In this document: one piece after another, positions 5,703 through 15,400 of the stretch | Layout: each line of letters begins with the position of its first letter | Numbering within the stretch: position 1 is the stretch's first letter | Assembly: GCA_028698975.1 (NCBI GenBank) | Contig: JAQVVK010000011.1 | Coordinates: 1-21,275 of the forward strand | DNA: 21,275 nucleotides | Source: Victivallaceae bacterium | GTDB taxonomy: Bacteria; Verrucomicrobiota; Lentisphaeria; Victivallales; Victivallaceae | Direction of reading: 5' to 3' | The notes under the pieces: model-generated | Databases searched by the model: none | What the model saw: only the letters and a program-made list of their open reading frames with translations | Told to the model about the DNA's origin: nothing | Position numbers and translations under genes: made by a program

Positions 5703-7568
5703 TTAATGTTGGGAATTTACGGCAGACTGCCGTTTGCGTTTTGCAAGCAAAAGTAAATCGCGCAACTTCTCCGGATAGGCGGCACTATCCCAGCGTCGCT
5801 CAAATGACGGACTTTGAATGATTTGAGCTATTGCGGCAAGCATCTTCAAATGCCGGTTGCGCCGATCCGCCGTGCAAAACAGGAAGAATACGGCCTTAAC
5901 TCCGGAATTTTGAGGGCTGAACCATACTCCTGCCGAATTTTTTACAATTACCAGCTCAAATAGGTTTTCGCCCCCCACCATAAGATGCGGTATCGCCACA
6001 TACGGGGTCAAGACGGTGCTGGAAATCTCTTCGCGCCGGATCAGCATTTCGACCAACATGCCGGTGCGTGCAGAAAGATTTCCGATCTGCTGACATACCG
6101 TGTTTGCAAGTTCGGGAAATGTGCATGCTTCGTCCATAACTATGACACGGGCTTTCTCGATGACATGATCCACCTCGTCAGAAACTATCTCGTCACGCGA
6201 ACGCACGATTTCCCGCAATTCGCCCTCCAACCCTCCCAGCGGGATCCGATTTTTGGTGATGCGGTGAATCAGGTGGATCAAGGCGTAATCGAGTTTGACT
6301 TTTCGCCCGAACAAAAAATACAAAACCAGCCCGGCCATAACTATGATGAGAGAAATTTTAACCGCGCCAACCCCCAATTCCATTATCAGCAAGCCAAACA
6401 GCAACATCCCGATTATCGGAGTCCACGGATAAAACGGCACATGAAAACTGGGGCGGTAGTTTTGCACATCTCCCTCGCGGAGAATTATTACCGACGCATT
6501 GGTCAAAATAAACGACAGCATGATAACGGTTGAAGCAACCGACACAAGTTGTTCAAGCGGAAGCAGCTGAGATCCAGCCATGACACACCCGGTAATCAAC
6601 AACGCCGGCAGCGGCATTTTGCGTTTACCGTACGTCCTGCTGAAAAAAAACGGGATCAAGTTGTCGCGTCCCATCGCATACGGAAACCGGGCCGCAGCCA
6701 TGATGCCGGCATTGGCGGTGGTCACAAAGGCCATCATTGCGCCAAAAGTGATTACAATAAATCCTGGCGTGCCGTAATACATTCTGGCGGCGTCGGCCAA
6801 AGGAGTAAGTGAGCCGGAGAGCGTGTCCGGCGGCATCACCCCCACCGTGACGATCAGCGTCAAAACATAGATCAAAGCTACCGCGACTATGGCTCCAATC
6901 ATGCCGAGCGGCAGATTGCGTTTCGGGTTTTTGACCTCCTCGGATATGCTCGCAACATCGAGAAGCCCGCCGAAAGAGACAAATACAAACGCCGCTTCGG
7001 CAAAAAGCGACAAATACCCTTTATCCGCAATGAAAAGCGGCGAGAAACGCGAGGGCTTCAACTCCGGAAATCCCAACACCACATAAGCTCCCATCGCAAG
7101 AAAAAGAAGCACAACCATGATTATTTGCGCCAGAGCCGCCTCTTTTGTTCCGATCAGATTGACCATCAGAAACAACAACGTCAACGCAATCCCGCAAACC
7201 ACCGGGTTGAAGTCGAAAAATTGAAACAATATCTCCGACATGCCAAATATGGCAAACGAACTCTTGAGAGCGATCGCACTCCAATTAAGCAGCCCCGACA
7301 CCGTCCCGGCCAGCGGCCCCATACTCCGCCCGGTATAAAAATAAATGCCGCCGGCCAGCGGCATGGCGGTGGCAAGTTCAATCGTGGCAAACGTGCCGAC
7401 CAACGCGCAGACACCGGCCAGACCGTAGGCGAGAAATACCGCCGGGCCGATCTGGGCAAACGCCAGACCCGGCAAAATGAATATTCCCGAACTTATCATC
7501 GCCCCGGCCGATATGCTGAAAACATCGGCAAACCCAAGAGATTTACTCAATGTGTTTTTTATTGCCAT
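5703..7568 (-). CDS. APC-family amino-acid permease fused to a PTS EIIA-like domain
   Basis: A 621-residue inner-membrane transporter with a cytoplasmic regulatory tail. Residues 1 to about 425 carry some twelve hydrophobic segments and the APC signature near the N terminus, GAMISSGIFILPG (22-34), followed by the ELATAMPLAGG region. The last part (about 455-610) resembles PTS EIIA type 2/nitrogen-type domains, with Ile-Pro-His (His528) where EIIA carries its phospho-histidine and a FFLFCTADRRNRHLKMLA stretch matching the family. The likely job is uptake or exchange of an amino acid or amine, controlled by the tail; the substrate cannot be read. The start at 7568 has GGGTGG six bases upstream; an ATG at 7583 would add five residues but has no ribosome site. 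It follows the M16 gene by 79 bp on the same strand with no clear promoter or terminator between, so co-transcription is likely. Confidence 0.87.
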   Translation of the reverse strand: MAIKNTLSKSLGFADVFSISAGAMISSGIFILPGLAFAQIGPAVFLAYGLAGVCALVGTFATIELATAMPLAGGIYFYTGRSMGPLAGTVSGLLNWSAIALKSSFAIFGMSEILFQFFDFNPVVCGIALTLLFLMVNLIGTKEAALAQIIMVVLLFLAMGAYVVLGFPELKPSRFSPLFIADKGYLSLFAEAAFVFVSFGGLLDVASISEEVKNPKRNLPLGMIGAIVAVALIYVLTLIVTVGVMPPDTLSGSLTPLADAARMYYGTPGFIVITFGAMMAFVTTANAGIMAAARFPYAMGRDNLIPFFFSRTYGKRKMPLPALLITGCVMAGSQLLPLEQLVSVASTVIMLSFILTNASVIILREGDVQNYRPSFHVPFYPWTPIIGMLLFGLLIMELGVGAVKISLIIVMAGLVLYFLFGRKVKLDYALIHLIHRITKNRIPLGGLEGELREIVRSRDEIVSDEVDHVIEKARVIVMDEACTFPELANTVCQQIGNLSARTGMLVEMLIRREEISSTVLTPYVAIPHLMVGGENLFELVIVKNSAGVWFSPQNSGVKAVFFLFCTADRRNRHLKMLAAIAQIIQSPSFERRWDSAAYPEKLRDLLLLAKRKRQSAVNSQH

Positions 7569-7647
7569 ATTTTGCCCACCCATTTGGTCACTTATGCAAA
7601 TCTGATTTCAAAACCGTGTTACGTCGCCTGCCCCCCCCTGAAAACAT

Positions 7648-10152
7648 TCAGCAGGTGGTAACCGTCATCATGCGGACGGGGTCGATGATGCCGCGCAATA
7701 TATGGTTTACCGCCTCGCGGTCAAGCGAATTAAGCAGCTCACGGTGACGCCACGACTCGCCCGCCGGACGGTCGTAATATAGATCAAGCAAAGAAGCCGC
7801 CAGCGCGGGGCCGACTTCTTCGTTTTGCCTCGCAACCGCAAAAGAGGCGGTCTCCCGCGCCGAAGCGAAAACGCTCCCGGCAATGCCGTCGGCCGCCAAA
7901 GCCTCAATTTCTCCGGCCAGAAGCGAGACCGCGTCATCGACCCGGGCATGACTGGTCATGGCATAAAAGAAAATCCCGCCCGGCTGAAATCCGCCGGTGA
8001 AATTCATGCCGACCGAGTAAGCCAGCGCGTTGTCTTCGCGCACCCGTTTGAAAACCGGAGATGACAAACCATTCTCCGCCGCCTGCATGATCTCCAACGC
8101 CGCCAACTCCTCGCCCAACAGCGAAGTCCCCGGCACCGCGCAAACCGCCGCCGCCTGTTCACGGCCGGCGACCTCGACGTTTTCGCGACGCCCGGCGACC
8201 GGAAACTCCGGAAAGGGAGGCGTCGCAATCGCGTTGGCACACCACCCGGCCGCCGCCAATTTTCCGGCATAGCTGGCGGCCTCTTTCATCGAGAGATCGC
8301 CGCCGAAACCGCAGCTGCTGCGCGACTTGACCCAGCGCGATGTATAAAATTCGATCAGAGCCGACAATTCCAAACGCTCCGCGTCTGATGCGCTTCCCCC
8401 GCCGCCGTTGCCATAGGGGTGGTCGCCCAAGAGCAAACTTGCGGCACGCCGCATGGCGACATAGCGCGGGGAAAGTTCACGGCTTTTCAGCAATTCCACC
8501 CGGTTGCATTTTTCACGCTCAAACTCCGCCCTGCCGAAACGTGGAGTCATCAACATCTCGGTCACGAGGCCAAAGGCGCGGCCGAAATAACGGCGCGGCG
8601 CATTAAGCTCGACCATGAGTGAATTCATGCCGGAGTTGACCCGCAAACTTGCGCCACAGCCATCCAGCGCGGTCAAAAAAGCCGATTCGCCGCGCTTGGC
8701 GGTACCGGTGGGCAGAATTTCTGCGAGCAATGCCCCGGCTCCACTCAAACCGGGTGGCTCAAACAATGCTCCGCCCGGCAGCACCAGCGTAAAATCGATC
8801 AGGGGCAAGGCGGTGTCGCGCACCAGAGCGCAACGCAGACCGGAAGACTCGAAAAATTCCGGCTTCAGCTCCTTTTTTTCGCTGGCCGATTTCGTTATTT
8901 TGGGTTTGGCTTCTCCTGTCTGATGCACCAAAGAATAATGCTCCGGCGTAAAATAACGCGACGCAACTTCATTGATTTCGTCAAGCGTAAGTTTTTCCAG
9001 CCGTTCAAGATATACATCACTCATCGCCGGCGACCCGGAAGCGATCACGCCGCCGCCGATATTGCCGGATACATCCTGTATGCCGCGCAGTTCGCGCAAA
9101 TGCTCGGCCAACTGCATGGTCTTTTCGCGCCGGACTTCGGCGGCGGTAAAACCGTAACGACGCACTTTCTCCAACTCGTCCAGCAACGCCGATTCCAACC
9201 GGGCCGCCTTGCCGGGCGTCATCGCCGCGCTGACACAGCACAGCCCGCCGCAGGGCTGGGAATAGCAGAAACTGCGTATGTCGGCGGCAAGACCGCTCGT
9301 TTGCTCCAACTTGCGCACCAGCCGCGAACCGTCGCCCATCGCCAGCACACCGGAAATAACATCAAGCGCGGGAATATCTTCGTGCCAGATCGGCGGCGCG
9401 GCAAACCCGACGGCCAACCGGTCAAGCGGATCATTAAATGAAAATTCCGACCGGCGCATGACGTTCTGCGGCGGCTCCACCGGGAGCGGAGCGTCATACA
9501 GCGAGGAGGGTTGCCAATCGCCCAGTTTGGCGCGCACCAGTTCACAAACGGCGTCGGCGTTGACATCTCCGGTGAAAACCCAGAAGATCCGTTCCGGCGT
9601 ATAGCGTTCGCAATAATATTCGCGCATCATACGGTTGTCGACTCCGGCGATCAGGTCGCGCACTCCGATGATCGGCAGACGCATCGGGTTGACCTGATAA
9701 ATATTGGCCGTCAAAGCCTCAAACAACCGGCGGTCGGGGCTGTCACAACCCATGTCGCGCTCGCGCAAAATCACCTCTCGCTCCGACGCAAAGCGTTTTT
9801 CCGGAAATTCCGGATAGCGTATCATTGATGACAGCACATCAAACAGCTTCGGGACGTGCCGCCCCTCCCCCATCGCGTAATAGGAGGTTTGATCGTAACC
9901 GGTAAAGGCGTTGCAGACGCCGCCCAGCGCGCTGATCGCGTCGGCGGCGGATGTGCCGGGGTAACCTTTGCACCCCTGAAACATCATGTGTTCAAGAAAA
10001 TGCGACAGCCCGCACCCGAGATGACGCCCTTCGTTGACGCTGCCGGTCTGCACAAAACACTGCACCACCGCCGTCGCGCCGGGACGCGGCAGCACAAAAA
10101 CACGCATACCGTTTTCGAGACGCCGTACAATCGTATTGCAATAGAATTTCAT
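7648..10152 (-). CDS. M16-family zinc metallopeptidase (two-domain insulinase/pitrilysin type)
   Basis: An 834-residue peptidase. The N-terminal half has the inverted zinc motif HFLEH (His51, Glu54 catalytic, His55) and the third ligand Glu131 in EVILRE, exactly 76 residues after His55 as in active M16 enzymes. The second half (from about 435) repeats the fold without HxxEH, as in typical M16 proteins, and keeps the Arg...Tyr pair in RVREDNALAY that helps bind substrate. No signal peptide is seen, so it is probably cytoplasmic, degrading or processing peptides, though family members can be exported by other routes. The ATG at 10152 overlaps the TGA of the Minf_1886 gene (ATGA) and has AGGA seven bases upstream. 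It is the second gene of a leftward operon. Confidence 0.93.
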   Translation of the reverse strand: MKFYCNTIVRRLENGMRVFVLPRPGATAVVQCFVQTGSVNEGRHLGCGLSHFLEHMMFQGCKGYPGTSAADAISALGGVCNAFTGYDQTSYYAMGEGRHVPKLFDVLSSMIRYPEFPEKRFASEREVILRERDMGCDSPDRRLFEALTANIYQVNPMRLPIIGVRDLIAGVDNRMMREYYCERYTPERIFWVFTGDVNADAVCELVRAKLGDWQPSSLYDAPLPVEPPQNVMRRSEFSFNDPLDRLAVGFAAPPIWHEDIPALDVISGVLAMGDGSRLVRKLEQTSGLAADIRSFCYSQPCGGLCCVSAAMTPGKAARLESALLDELEKVRRYGFTAAEVRREKTMQLAEHLRELRGIQDVSGNIGGGVIASGSPAMSDVYLERLEKLTLDEINEVASRYFTPEHYSLVHQTGEAKPKITKSASEKKELKPEFFESSGLRCALVRDTALPLIDFTLVLPGGALFEPPGLSGAGALLAEILPTGTAKRGESAFLTALDGCGASLRVNSGMNSLMVELNAPRRYFGRAFGLVTEMLMTPRFGRAEFEREKCNRVELLKSRELSPRYVAMRRAASLLLGDHPYGNGGGGSASDAERLELSALIEFYTSRWVKSRSSCGFGGDLSMKEAASYAGKLAAAGWCANAIATPPFPEFPVAGRRENVEVAGREQAAAVCAVPGTSLLGEELAALEIMQAAENGLSSPVFKRVREDNALAYSVGMNFTGGFQPGGIFFYAMTSHARVDDAVSLLAGEIEALAADGIAGSVFASARETASFAVARQNEEVGPALAASLLDLYYDRPAGESWRHRELLNSLDREAVNHILRGIIDPVRMMTVTTC

Positions 10153-10547
10153 TTATTATCCTGATCGATGACCGGAAGTCCGTCCGGCGGCGGCAAATCC
10201 GGATTCTCCGGAAAGAAGTCGAATTCAATGTCAAAATCTTCACGCCGGTCATTGGGCGACGAACTCAACAACCCGGCCCTGATAAGTATATAAACTATTT
10301 CACCGACATCACTTGCCGAACGAATACCGAAACCGCGCAGCACCTCGGCGGCCACCGCGCCAAAACTTTCGACGGCAAAGTCGCGCATTGCTTCGAGCAG
10401 TTCTCTTGCCGAAACATGCCGGTGCACCTCAAGTTTACGAACCGCGCAGCTTACCGCATCCGAAATAAAAAAATATGCTTCAACGGTATAGCGGGGTTCG
10501 TTCTCGACAATGCTTTCGATTATTGCGGTTATCTGATCTTTTTCCAT
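10149..10547 (-). CDS. Minf_1886-family protein (function unknown)
   Basis: A 132-residue soluble protein that I recognise as Minf_1886-like from conserved patterns: an N-terminal YTVEAYFFISDAV, then HVSARELLEAMRDFAVESFG, then VGEIVYILIRAGLL, and an acidic end with DFDIEFDFF. The family is known mainly from Planctomycetes, Verrucomicrobia and relatives and has no established function. The ATG at 10547 is chosen because AGGA lies seven bases upstream; an in-frame ATG at 10574 overlaps the -10 box of its promoter and cannot be used. It leads the operon with the M16 peptidase, its stop overlapping that start, so the two products may act together. This link is inference from coupling. Confidence 0.82.
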   Translation of the reverse strand: MEKDQITAIIESIVENEPRYTVEAYFFISDAVSCAVRKLEVHRHVSARELLEAMRDFAVESFGAVAAEVLRGFGIRSASDVGEIVYILIRAGLLSSSPNDRREDFDIEFDFFPENPDLPPPDGLPVIDQDNK

Positions 10548-10573
10548 GCCAATTCCTATACGTTTCCACTTCA

Positions 10574-10602
10574 AATATACTTCGATTACATCAATTTTTC
10601 AA
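10574..10602 (-). promoter_or_regulatory. Leftward promoter of the Minf_1886-M16 operon
   Basis: On the minus strand TTGAAA (10602-10597), a 17-bp spacer and TATATT (10579-10574) precede the ATG at 10547 by 26 bp. That leaves a short leader of about 20 bases with a Shine-Dalgarno, in contrast to the facing promoter. The -35 box is one arm of a perfect 8-bp inverted repeat shared with the rightward promoter. Confidence 0.75.
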
Positions 10603-10615
10603 GAGGGTTGGCCGG

Positions 10616-10643
10616 TTGAAAAACATAAAGAAAGCATTATATT
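10616..10643 (+). promoter_or_regulatory. Rightward promoter of the DNA methyltransferase (leaderless)
   Basis: TTGAAA (10616-10621), a 16-bp spacer and TATATT (10638-10643) end six bases before the ATG at 10650. Transcription would start at or next to the A of the ATG, and no Shine-Dalgarno is present, so the mRNA is predicted to be leaderless. TTTTTCAA (10595-10602) and TTGAAAAA (10616-10623) are perfect inverted repeats that place the two divergent -35 boxes face to face, 13 bp apart. Confidence 0.72.
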
Positions 10644-10649
10644 ACTCAA

Positions 10650-12395
10650 ATGGACAAAGAAGCTCAAACCATAGGCACAACGGAGGCCGCCGCCAAGCTC
10701 GGTGTATCCGAAGCCACTATTCGCAACTGGGTACGGGCCGGTCTGCTCCATGCCGCCAGCCCCCGGCCGCTCGGCGTAAACGCCGACGAAGTGAGCAATC
10801 TTGGCCAAAAACTTCAAAGCGGCACCCTTGACCGCCTGAAACAACGGGCCAATAAAAGCATGTCGGCCGCGGACGCGCCCCTGCCGCGTGAATGTGTTTC
10901 ACCGGCAACCTCCCGTCTGCTTCTGCGGCTGGCCGACCGCTGGAAGCAATGCGGCAGCGCATCCCCGGACGACGCCATGCATACCGCCTTTTTACAAATT
11001 CTGAGCGACTGCGGCGAGCTGAAACGCGACGGCTCCTGCCGCCGCCGCACGGTGGCAAAAATCATATCCAACTGGGATATGCAATGGCATCGGGCCGGAA
11101 TCTTTTCAAACTTCACCATCGCCCCCGAAATCCCCGCCCTGCTCTACCAGACCATGCTTGGCTCCGGCGGCAAGGCACGTCACGGCGTGTTTTATACGCC
11201 GCCGCGACTGGCGGAGGAAACCGTGGCAAATCTGCGCGGCACCGGCGAATTGCTTGATCCCTGCTGCGGCGGCGGGGCGTTTCTGCTGGCGGCCCGCCGC
11301 AAATTACATCTTGCGCCGCAACAGCTTTACGGCATTGATTGCGACCCGGCGGCAGTGGAGGCGACCCGGCTCGCTCTGCTGATCGATTCACCGCAATATG
11401 ACGAAATGCCGCGCATTATTACCGCCGATGCCTTGACCACATCCAACTTCGATCATCGTTTCGAGGCGATTGCAGTCAATCCGCCGTGGAATGGCGGAAT
11501 ATTCAGCGAGTTCATCGCAGCTGCGCTCGACCGGTGGCTCGCCTCCGACGGACGCGCCGCCTTTTTGCTTCCCGAGGCGATAACCAACATCCGCGCCCAT
11601 GCGGCGATCCGCCGCCGGATTCTTAATGAAGCCAGCTTGGAAAAACTTGTGCCGCTGGGCCGACGCTGGTCGGGGGTGTTGTCTGGAGCGGTGCAACTGG
11701 TTTTTCAAAATACGCCATGCACCCAACCCGATACTCGGCAGAAGCGCTTTTCCGCCAACCGCGACGCCCGTTTCGATCTGCGGGTTTCGGCCGCCGACGC
11801 CAAACTGCTGCACAAAATTTTTGCCGTGCCGCACCGGACACTGGCCGGACATGCACACTGGGCGTTGGGCATTGTGACCGGCAACAACGCCCAAACGGTG
11901 CTGGATGCCGCCGTGCCGGATTCAGAGCCAATACTGCGCGGCCCGGATATAAAGCCATTTATCATCGGCCAACCGACGCGTCGAATCGTCTTCGACCCGG
12001 CCAAACTTCAGCAATGTGCGCCCCAAAAGCTATACCGCGCCCCCGGCAAACTGCTCTATCGCTTTATATCCAAGCGACTTATCTTTGCATTTGACGACCA
12101 GCAAAGATTGCATCTCAACAGCGTCAACGCCCTGCTGCCGGAGCTGTCCGGGCTTTCCGACCGGGCGGTCATGGCGGTATTGAACTCAAGTGTATTCCAA
12201 TACATACATCAAAAATGCCATGCCACCTGCAAGGTTTTGCGACGCGACCTTGAGGAACTGCCGTTCCCGCTCGACCTGCCGGATGAACCGCTGGCACAGG
12301 TTCACTCCATCGACGAAGCCGACGCGCTCGTATTCAAGGCGTTTCACCTGAACAAAGCCGACATCGCCCACATCAAACGCGAACTTGCGCGCTGA
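10650..12395 (+). CDS. Orphan N6-adenine DNA methyltransferase with N-terminal helix-turn-helix
   Basis: A 581-residue protein predicted to methylate adenine in a specific DNA site. Residues 7-34 look like a MerR/excisionase-type helix-turn-helix (TTEAAAKLGVSEATIRNWV). The methyltransferase core shows FYTPPRLAEE (181-190), the S-adenosylmethionine loop DPCCGGG (203-209) and the catalytic NPPW (277-280), the order of the gamma/TaqI-Eco57I class. The C-terminal part (about 400-545) resembles the target-recognition domain of that class, with the typical late motif LNSSVFQYIHQK...CKVLRRDLEELPFP. No nuclease motif is seen in it, and no restriction gene lies beside it, so it seems a solitary enzyme for regulation or self-protection. 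It could also be a remnant of a restriction system. Its mRNA is predicted to be leaderless. It is monocistronic and ends at a bidirectional terminator. Confidence 0.85.
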   Translation: MDKEAQTIGTTEAAAKLGVSEATIRNWVRAGLLHAASPRPLGVNADEVSNLGQKLQSGTLDRLKQRANKSMSAADAPLPRECVSPATSRLLLRLADRWKQCGSASPDDAMHTAFLQILSDCGELKRDGSCRRRTVAKIISNWDMQWHRAGIFSNFTIAPEIPALLYQTMLGSGGKARHGVFYTPPRLAEETVANLRGTGELLDPCCGGGAFLLAARRKLHLAPQQLYGIDCDPAAVEATRLALLIDSPQYDEMPRIITADALTTSNFDHRFEAIAVNPPWNGGIFSEFIAAALDRWLASDGRAAFLLPEAITNIRAHAAIRRRILNEASLEKLVPLGRRWSGVLSGAVQLVFQNTPCTQPDTRQKRFSANRDARFDLRVSAADAKLLHKIFAVPHRTLAGHAHWALGIVTGNNAQTVLDAAVPDSEPILRGPDIKPFIIGQPTRRIVFDPAKLQQCAPQKLYRAPGKLLYRFISKRLIFAFDDQQRLHLNSVNALLPELSGLSDRAVMAVLNSSVFQYIHQKCHATCKVLRRDLEELPFPLDLPDEPLAQVHSIDEADALVFKAFHLNKADIAHIKRELAR

Positions 12396-12400
12396 ACATA

Positions 12401-12440
12401 AAAAAAAGACGTCCTTCCGAAGAAGAACGTCTTTCTTTTA
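12401..12440. terminator. Bidirectional intrinsic terminator between methylase and nifJ
   Basis: AAAGACGT (12405-12412) pairs with ACGTCTTT (12427-12434); inside it CTTC (12414-12417) pairs with GAAG (12422-12425) around a CGAA loop, with a single C-A mismatch (12413/12426). A-rich sequence on the left and T-rich on the right allow it to stop both the rightward methylase transcript and the leftward nifJ transcript. It lies 5 bp after the methylase stop and 15 bp after the nifJ stop. Confidence 0.9.
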
Positions 12441-12455
12441 CTCCTGAACAAGTGA

Positions 12456-15400
12456 TTACTTGATCACTCCCCCAAGGTTCTTGTAGAAGTCCATGCGGCG
12501 TTTCGCATCGACTTCGGCCTGGGCGAAAATCGCTTCCGCTTCGACCGGAGCCTTCTTGAGCAGCTGCTTGTAGCGGTTCTCGCTGCGGATGAACTCCTGA
12601 TAACTCGCGCTCGCCTCCTTCGTCTCCCAGACGAACGGATTGTCCAACGCCGGGTTGTAGCGATAGAGCGGCCAGTAACCGGCTTCCACCGCGCGCTTTT
12701 CCTCGACCTGGCTCTTGGTCATGTTGATGCCGTGCAGCATGCAGGGCGCATAGGCCAAAATGATCGACGGGCCGTCATGCGCTTCAGCCTCGCGAATGGC
12801 GTTCAACGTCTGCTGACGGTTGGCACCCATCGAGATCGAAGCAACATAAACGTTGCCGTAGCTCATGCACATGAAGCCGAGGTTCTTCTTGGTCAGGCGT
12901 TTGCCCGCCGCCGCGAACAGCGCGACCGCGCCGATCGGGGTGGACTTGGAAGCCTGCCCGCCGGTGTTCGAGTAGATTTCGGTATCGAGCACCATGATAT
13001 TCACGTTGCGGTTCTGCGAGACCACATGGTCGAGACCGCCGAAACCAATATCATAGGCCCAGCCGTCACCACCGATGATCCACACCGACTTGTTGACGAA
13101 GTAATCCTTGAGCTCGAGCATCTTGGCATACACCTCGCGCTTCTCGCCCTCGGATTTCTCGACCGCCTTGGCCAGCAATTCGCCCAGCTTGCTCTGATTG
13201 GCGATGGCGGCGTCATCGGTCTTGTCCCAGTTGGCGACCGCGTAATCCAGCGCGGCCTTCATGGTATCGCAGCAAACACCCAGCTCCTGAATGCGCTGGA
13301 TGTTGGCCATCAACTGCTGACGGTTGGTATCGACCGCCACGCGCATACCGAAGCCGTATTCGGCGTTGTCTTCAAAGAGCGAGTTGCCCCAGGCCGGGCC
13401 GCGACCCAGCTTGTCCTTGCAGTACGGCAGGCTCGGGAACGAACCCGAATAGATCGAGCTGCAGCCGGTGGCGTTGGCAACGATCATGCGATTGCCGAAG
13501 AGCTGGCTCACCAATTTGACGTAAGGAGCCTCGCCGCAGCCGGCACAGGCGCCGTTGAACTCAAAGTACGGCAGCTTGAAGCCCAAACCTTTGATCGTCG
13601 AATCGTTGGTGCCGCCCATCTCGTTGTCGGGCAGAGCCAAGAAGAAGTCGGCGTTGGCCTGCTGACCGGCTTTGCGCTCGTCGGCGGCATTGGTCATGGC
13701 AATGGCCTTCTCCTTGGCGATACAGGTCTCGACGCAAACTCCGCAGCCGAGGCAGTCGTCGACAAAGACCTGAAGCCGGTACTTGAGACCGAGTTCCTTC
13801 TTGACCGGCGGCTTGGCATCCACGGTCTCAAACGAGGCCGGAGCGGCGGTAAGTTCGGCCGGAGCGATCAGCTTGGCGCGGATCGCGGCATGCGGACAGG
13901 ACATCACGCACTGGTTGCACTGAATGCACTTTGACGAATCCCAGTGCGGCACCTTCGGCGCAACACCGCGCTTCTCGAAACGGGCGGTGCCGGTCGGCAT
14001 CGAACCGTCGAAACTCATCGCGGAAACCGGCACCGTGTCGCCCTGCTGAGCGAGGATCGGCTTCATCAGCTTGGTGGCGAAGTCACCCATGGCAGCGGTG
14101 AACTTCTCATCCGGAGTGTAGCAGGCCACGCCGTCAAGCGACGCGGGCACCGCCACGGCGCAGAGACCGTCGAGAGCCTTGTCGACGCAGAGCTTGTTCT
14201 GATCGACGACTTCCTGCCCCTTCTTGGCGAACTTCTTCTCAATTCCCTTCTTGATGTAGCCGATGGCTTTCTCTTCCGGGATGATTCCGGCCAGCTTGAA
14301 GAAGCAGGTCTGCATGATGGTCGAAATGTACTTGGCACTGCCGGCCGCAAGCGCGACCTTGAGCGCGTCAACCACATAGAATTTGATCTTGCGGTCAACG
14401 ATGGTCTTCTGCATGTCGCGGGTCAGCGTGGAGAACGCCTTGTCGGCCGGAGCCGAAGTGTTCAACAGGAAAGTACCGCCCTGCTTGATGCCGGAGATCA
14501 TGTCATACATGCCGATGTAGGCCATGTTGTGGCAGGCGACGAAATTCGGAGCGGTAATCAGATATTCACTGGTGATCGGCTTGTCGCCAAACCGCAGGTG
14601 ACTGATGGTAATACCGCCGGACTTCTTCGAGTCGTAGGAAAAGTAGGCCTGCACATATTTTTCGGTGTTGTCGCCGATGATGGCCACCGAGTTCTTGTTG
14701 CTGCCGACCGTACCGTCGGAGCCAAGACCCCAGAAGCAGCAGCTCGTGGTGCCGGCTGGTTCGGTAACGATGGTTTCGCTGCAATCAACCGAAAGGTGCG
14801 AAACATCGTCGCAAATACCAACCGTGAAGTTATGGAAGCACTTGCCGTCAAGATGCTTATAAACGCCAAGCACCATCGACGGGGTAAATTCCTTACTGGC
14901 AAGACCATAACGGCCGCCGACAATGACCAGATCCTTGCGATCGGCCAACGCCGCCTTGACATCGAGGTAAAGCGGCTCACCGAGGCAGCCCGGCTCTTTG
15001 GTGCGGTCGAGCACCGCGATCTTCTTGACCGTCTTGGGCAGAGCGTTGACCAGCCCTTCGACCGAGAACGGGCGATAGAGGCGCACTTTAATCAAGCCGA
15101 GCTTCATGCCCTGGGCGTTGAGGTGCTCGATCGTTTCTTCGATGGTCTCGCAGCCGGAACCCATCGCCACGATCACCTTGTCGGCGTCGGCCGCGCCGAC
15201 GTAATCGAAAAGATGCAGCGGACGACCGGTCAAGGCGGCAACCTTGTCCATATATTTCTGGACGATGGCGGGCAGCGCGGCGTAGATATTGTTGGTGGTC
15301 TCACGACCCTGGAAGTAAACGTCGGGGTTCTGAGCCGCCATTTTGGCGTAAGGAGCTTCGGGGCGCAGACCGCGGGCGCGGAAACGCTCGATATACTTCA

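Noticed and set aside
7584..7647. Terminator between the M16 peptidase and the permease
   Set aside because: A small CTGAA/TTCAG stem is followed by a G-run and not by T on the minus strand, so it is not an intrinsic terminator.
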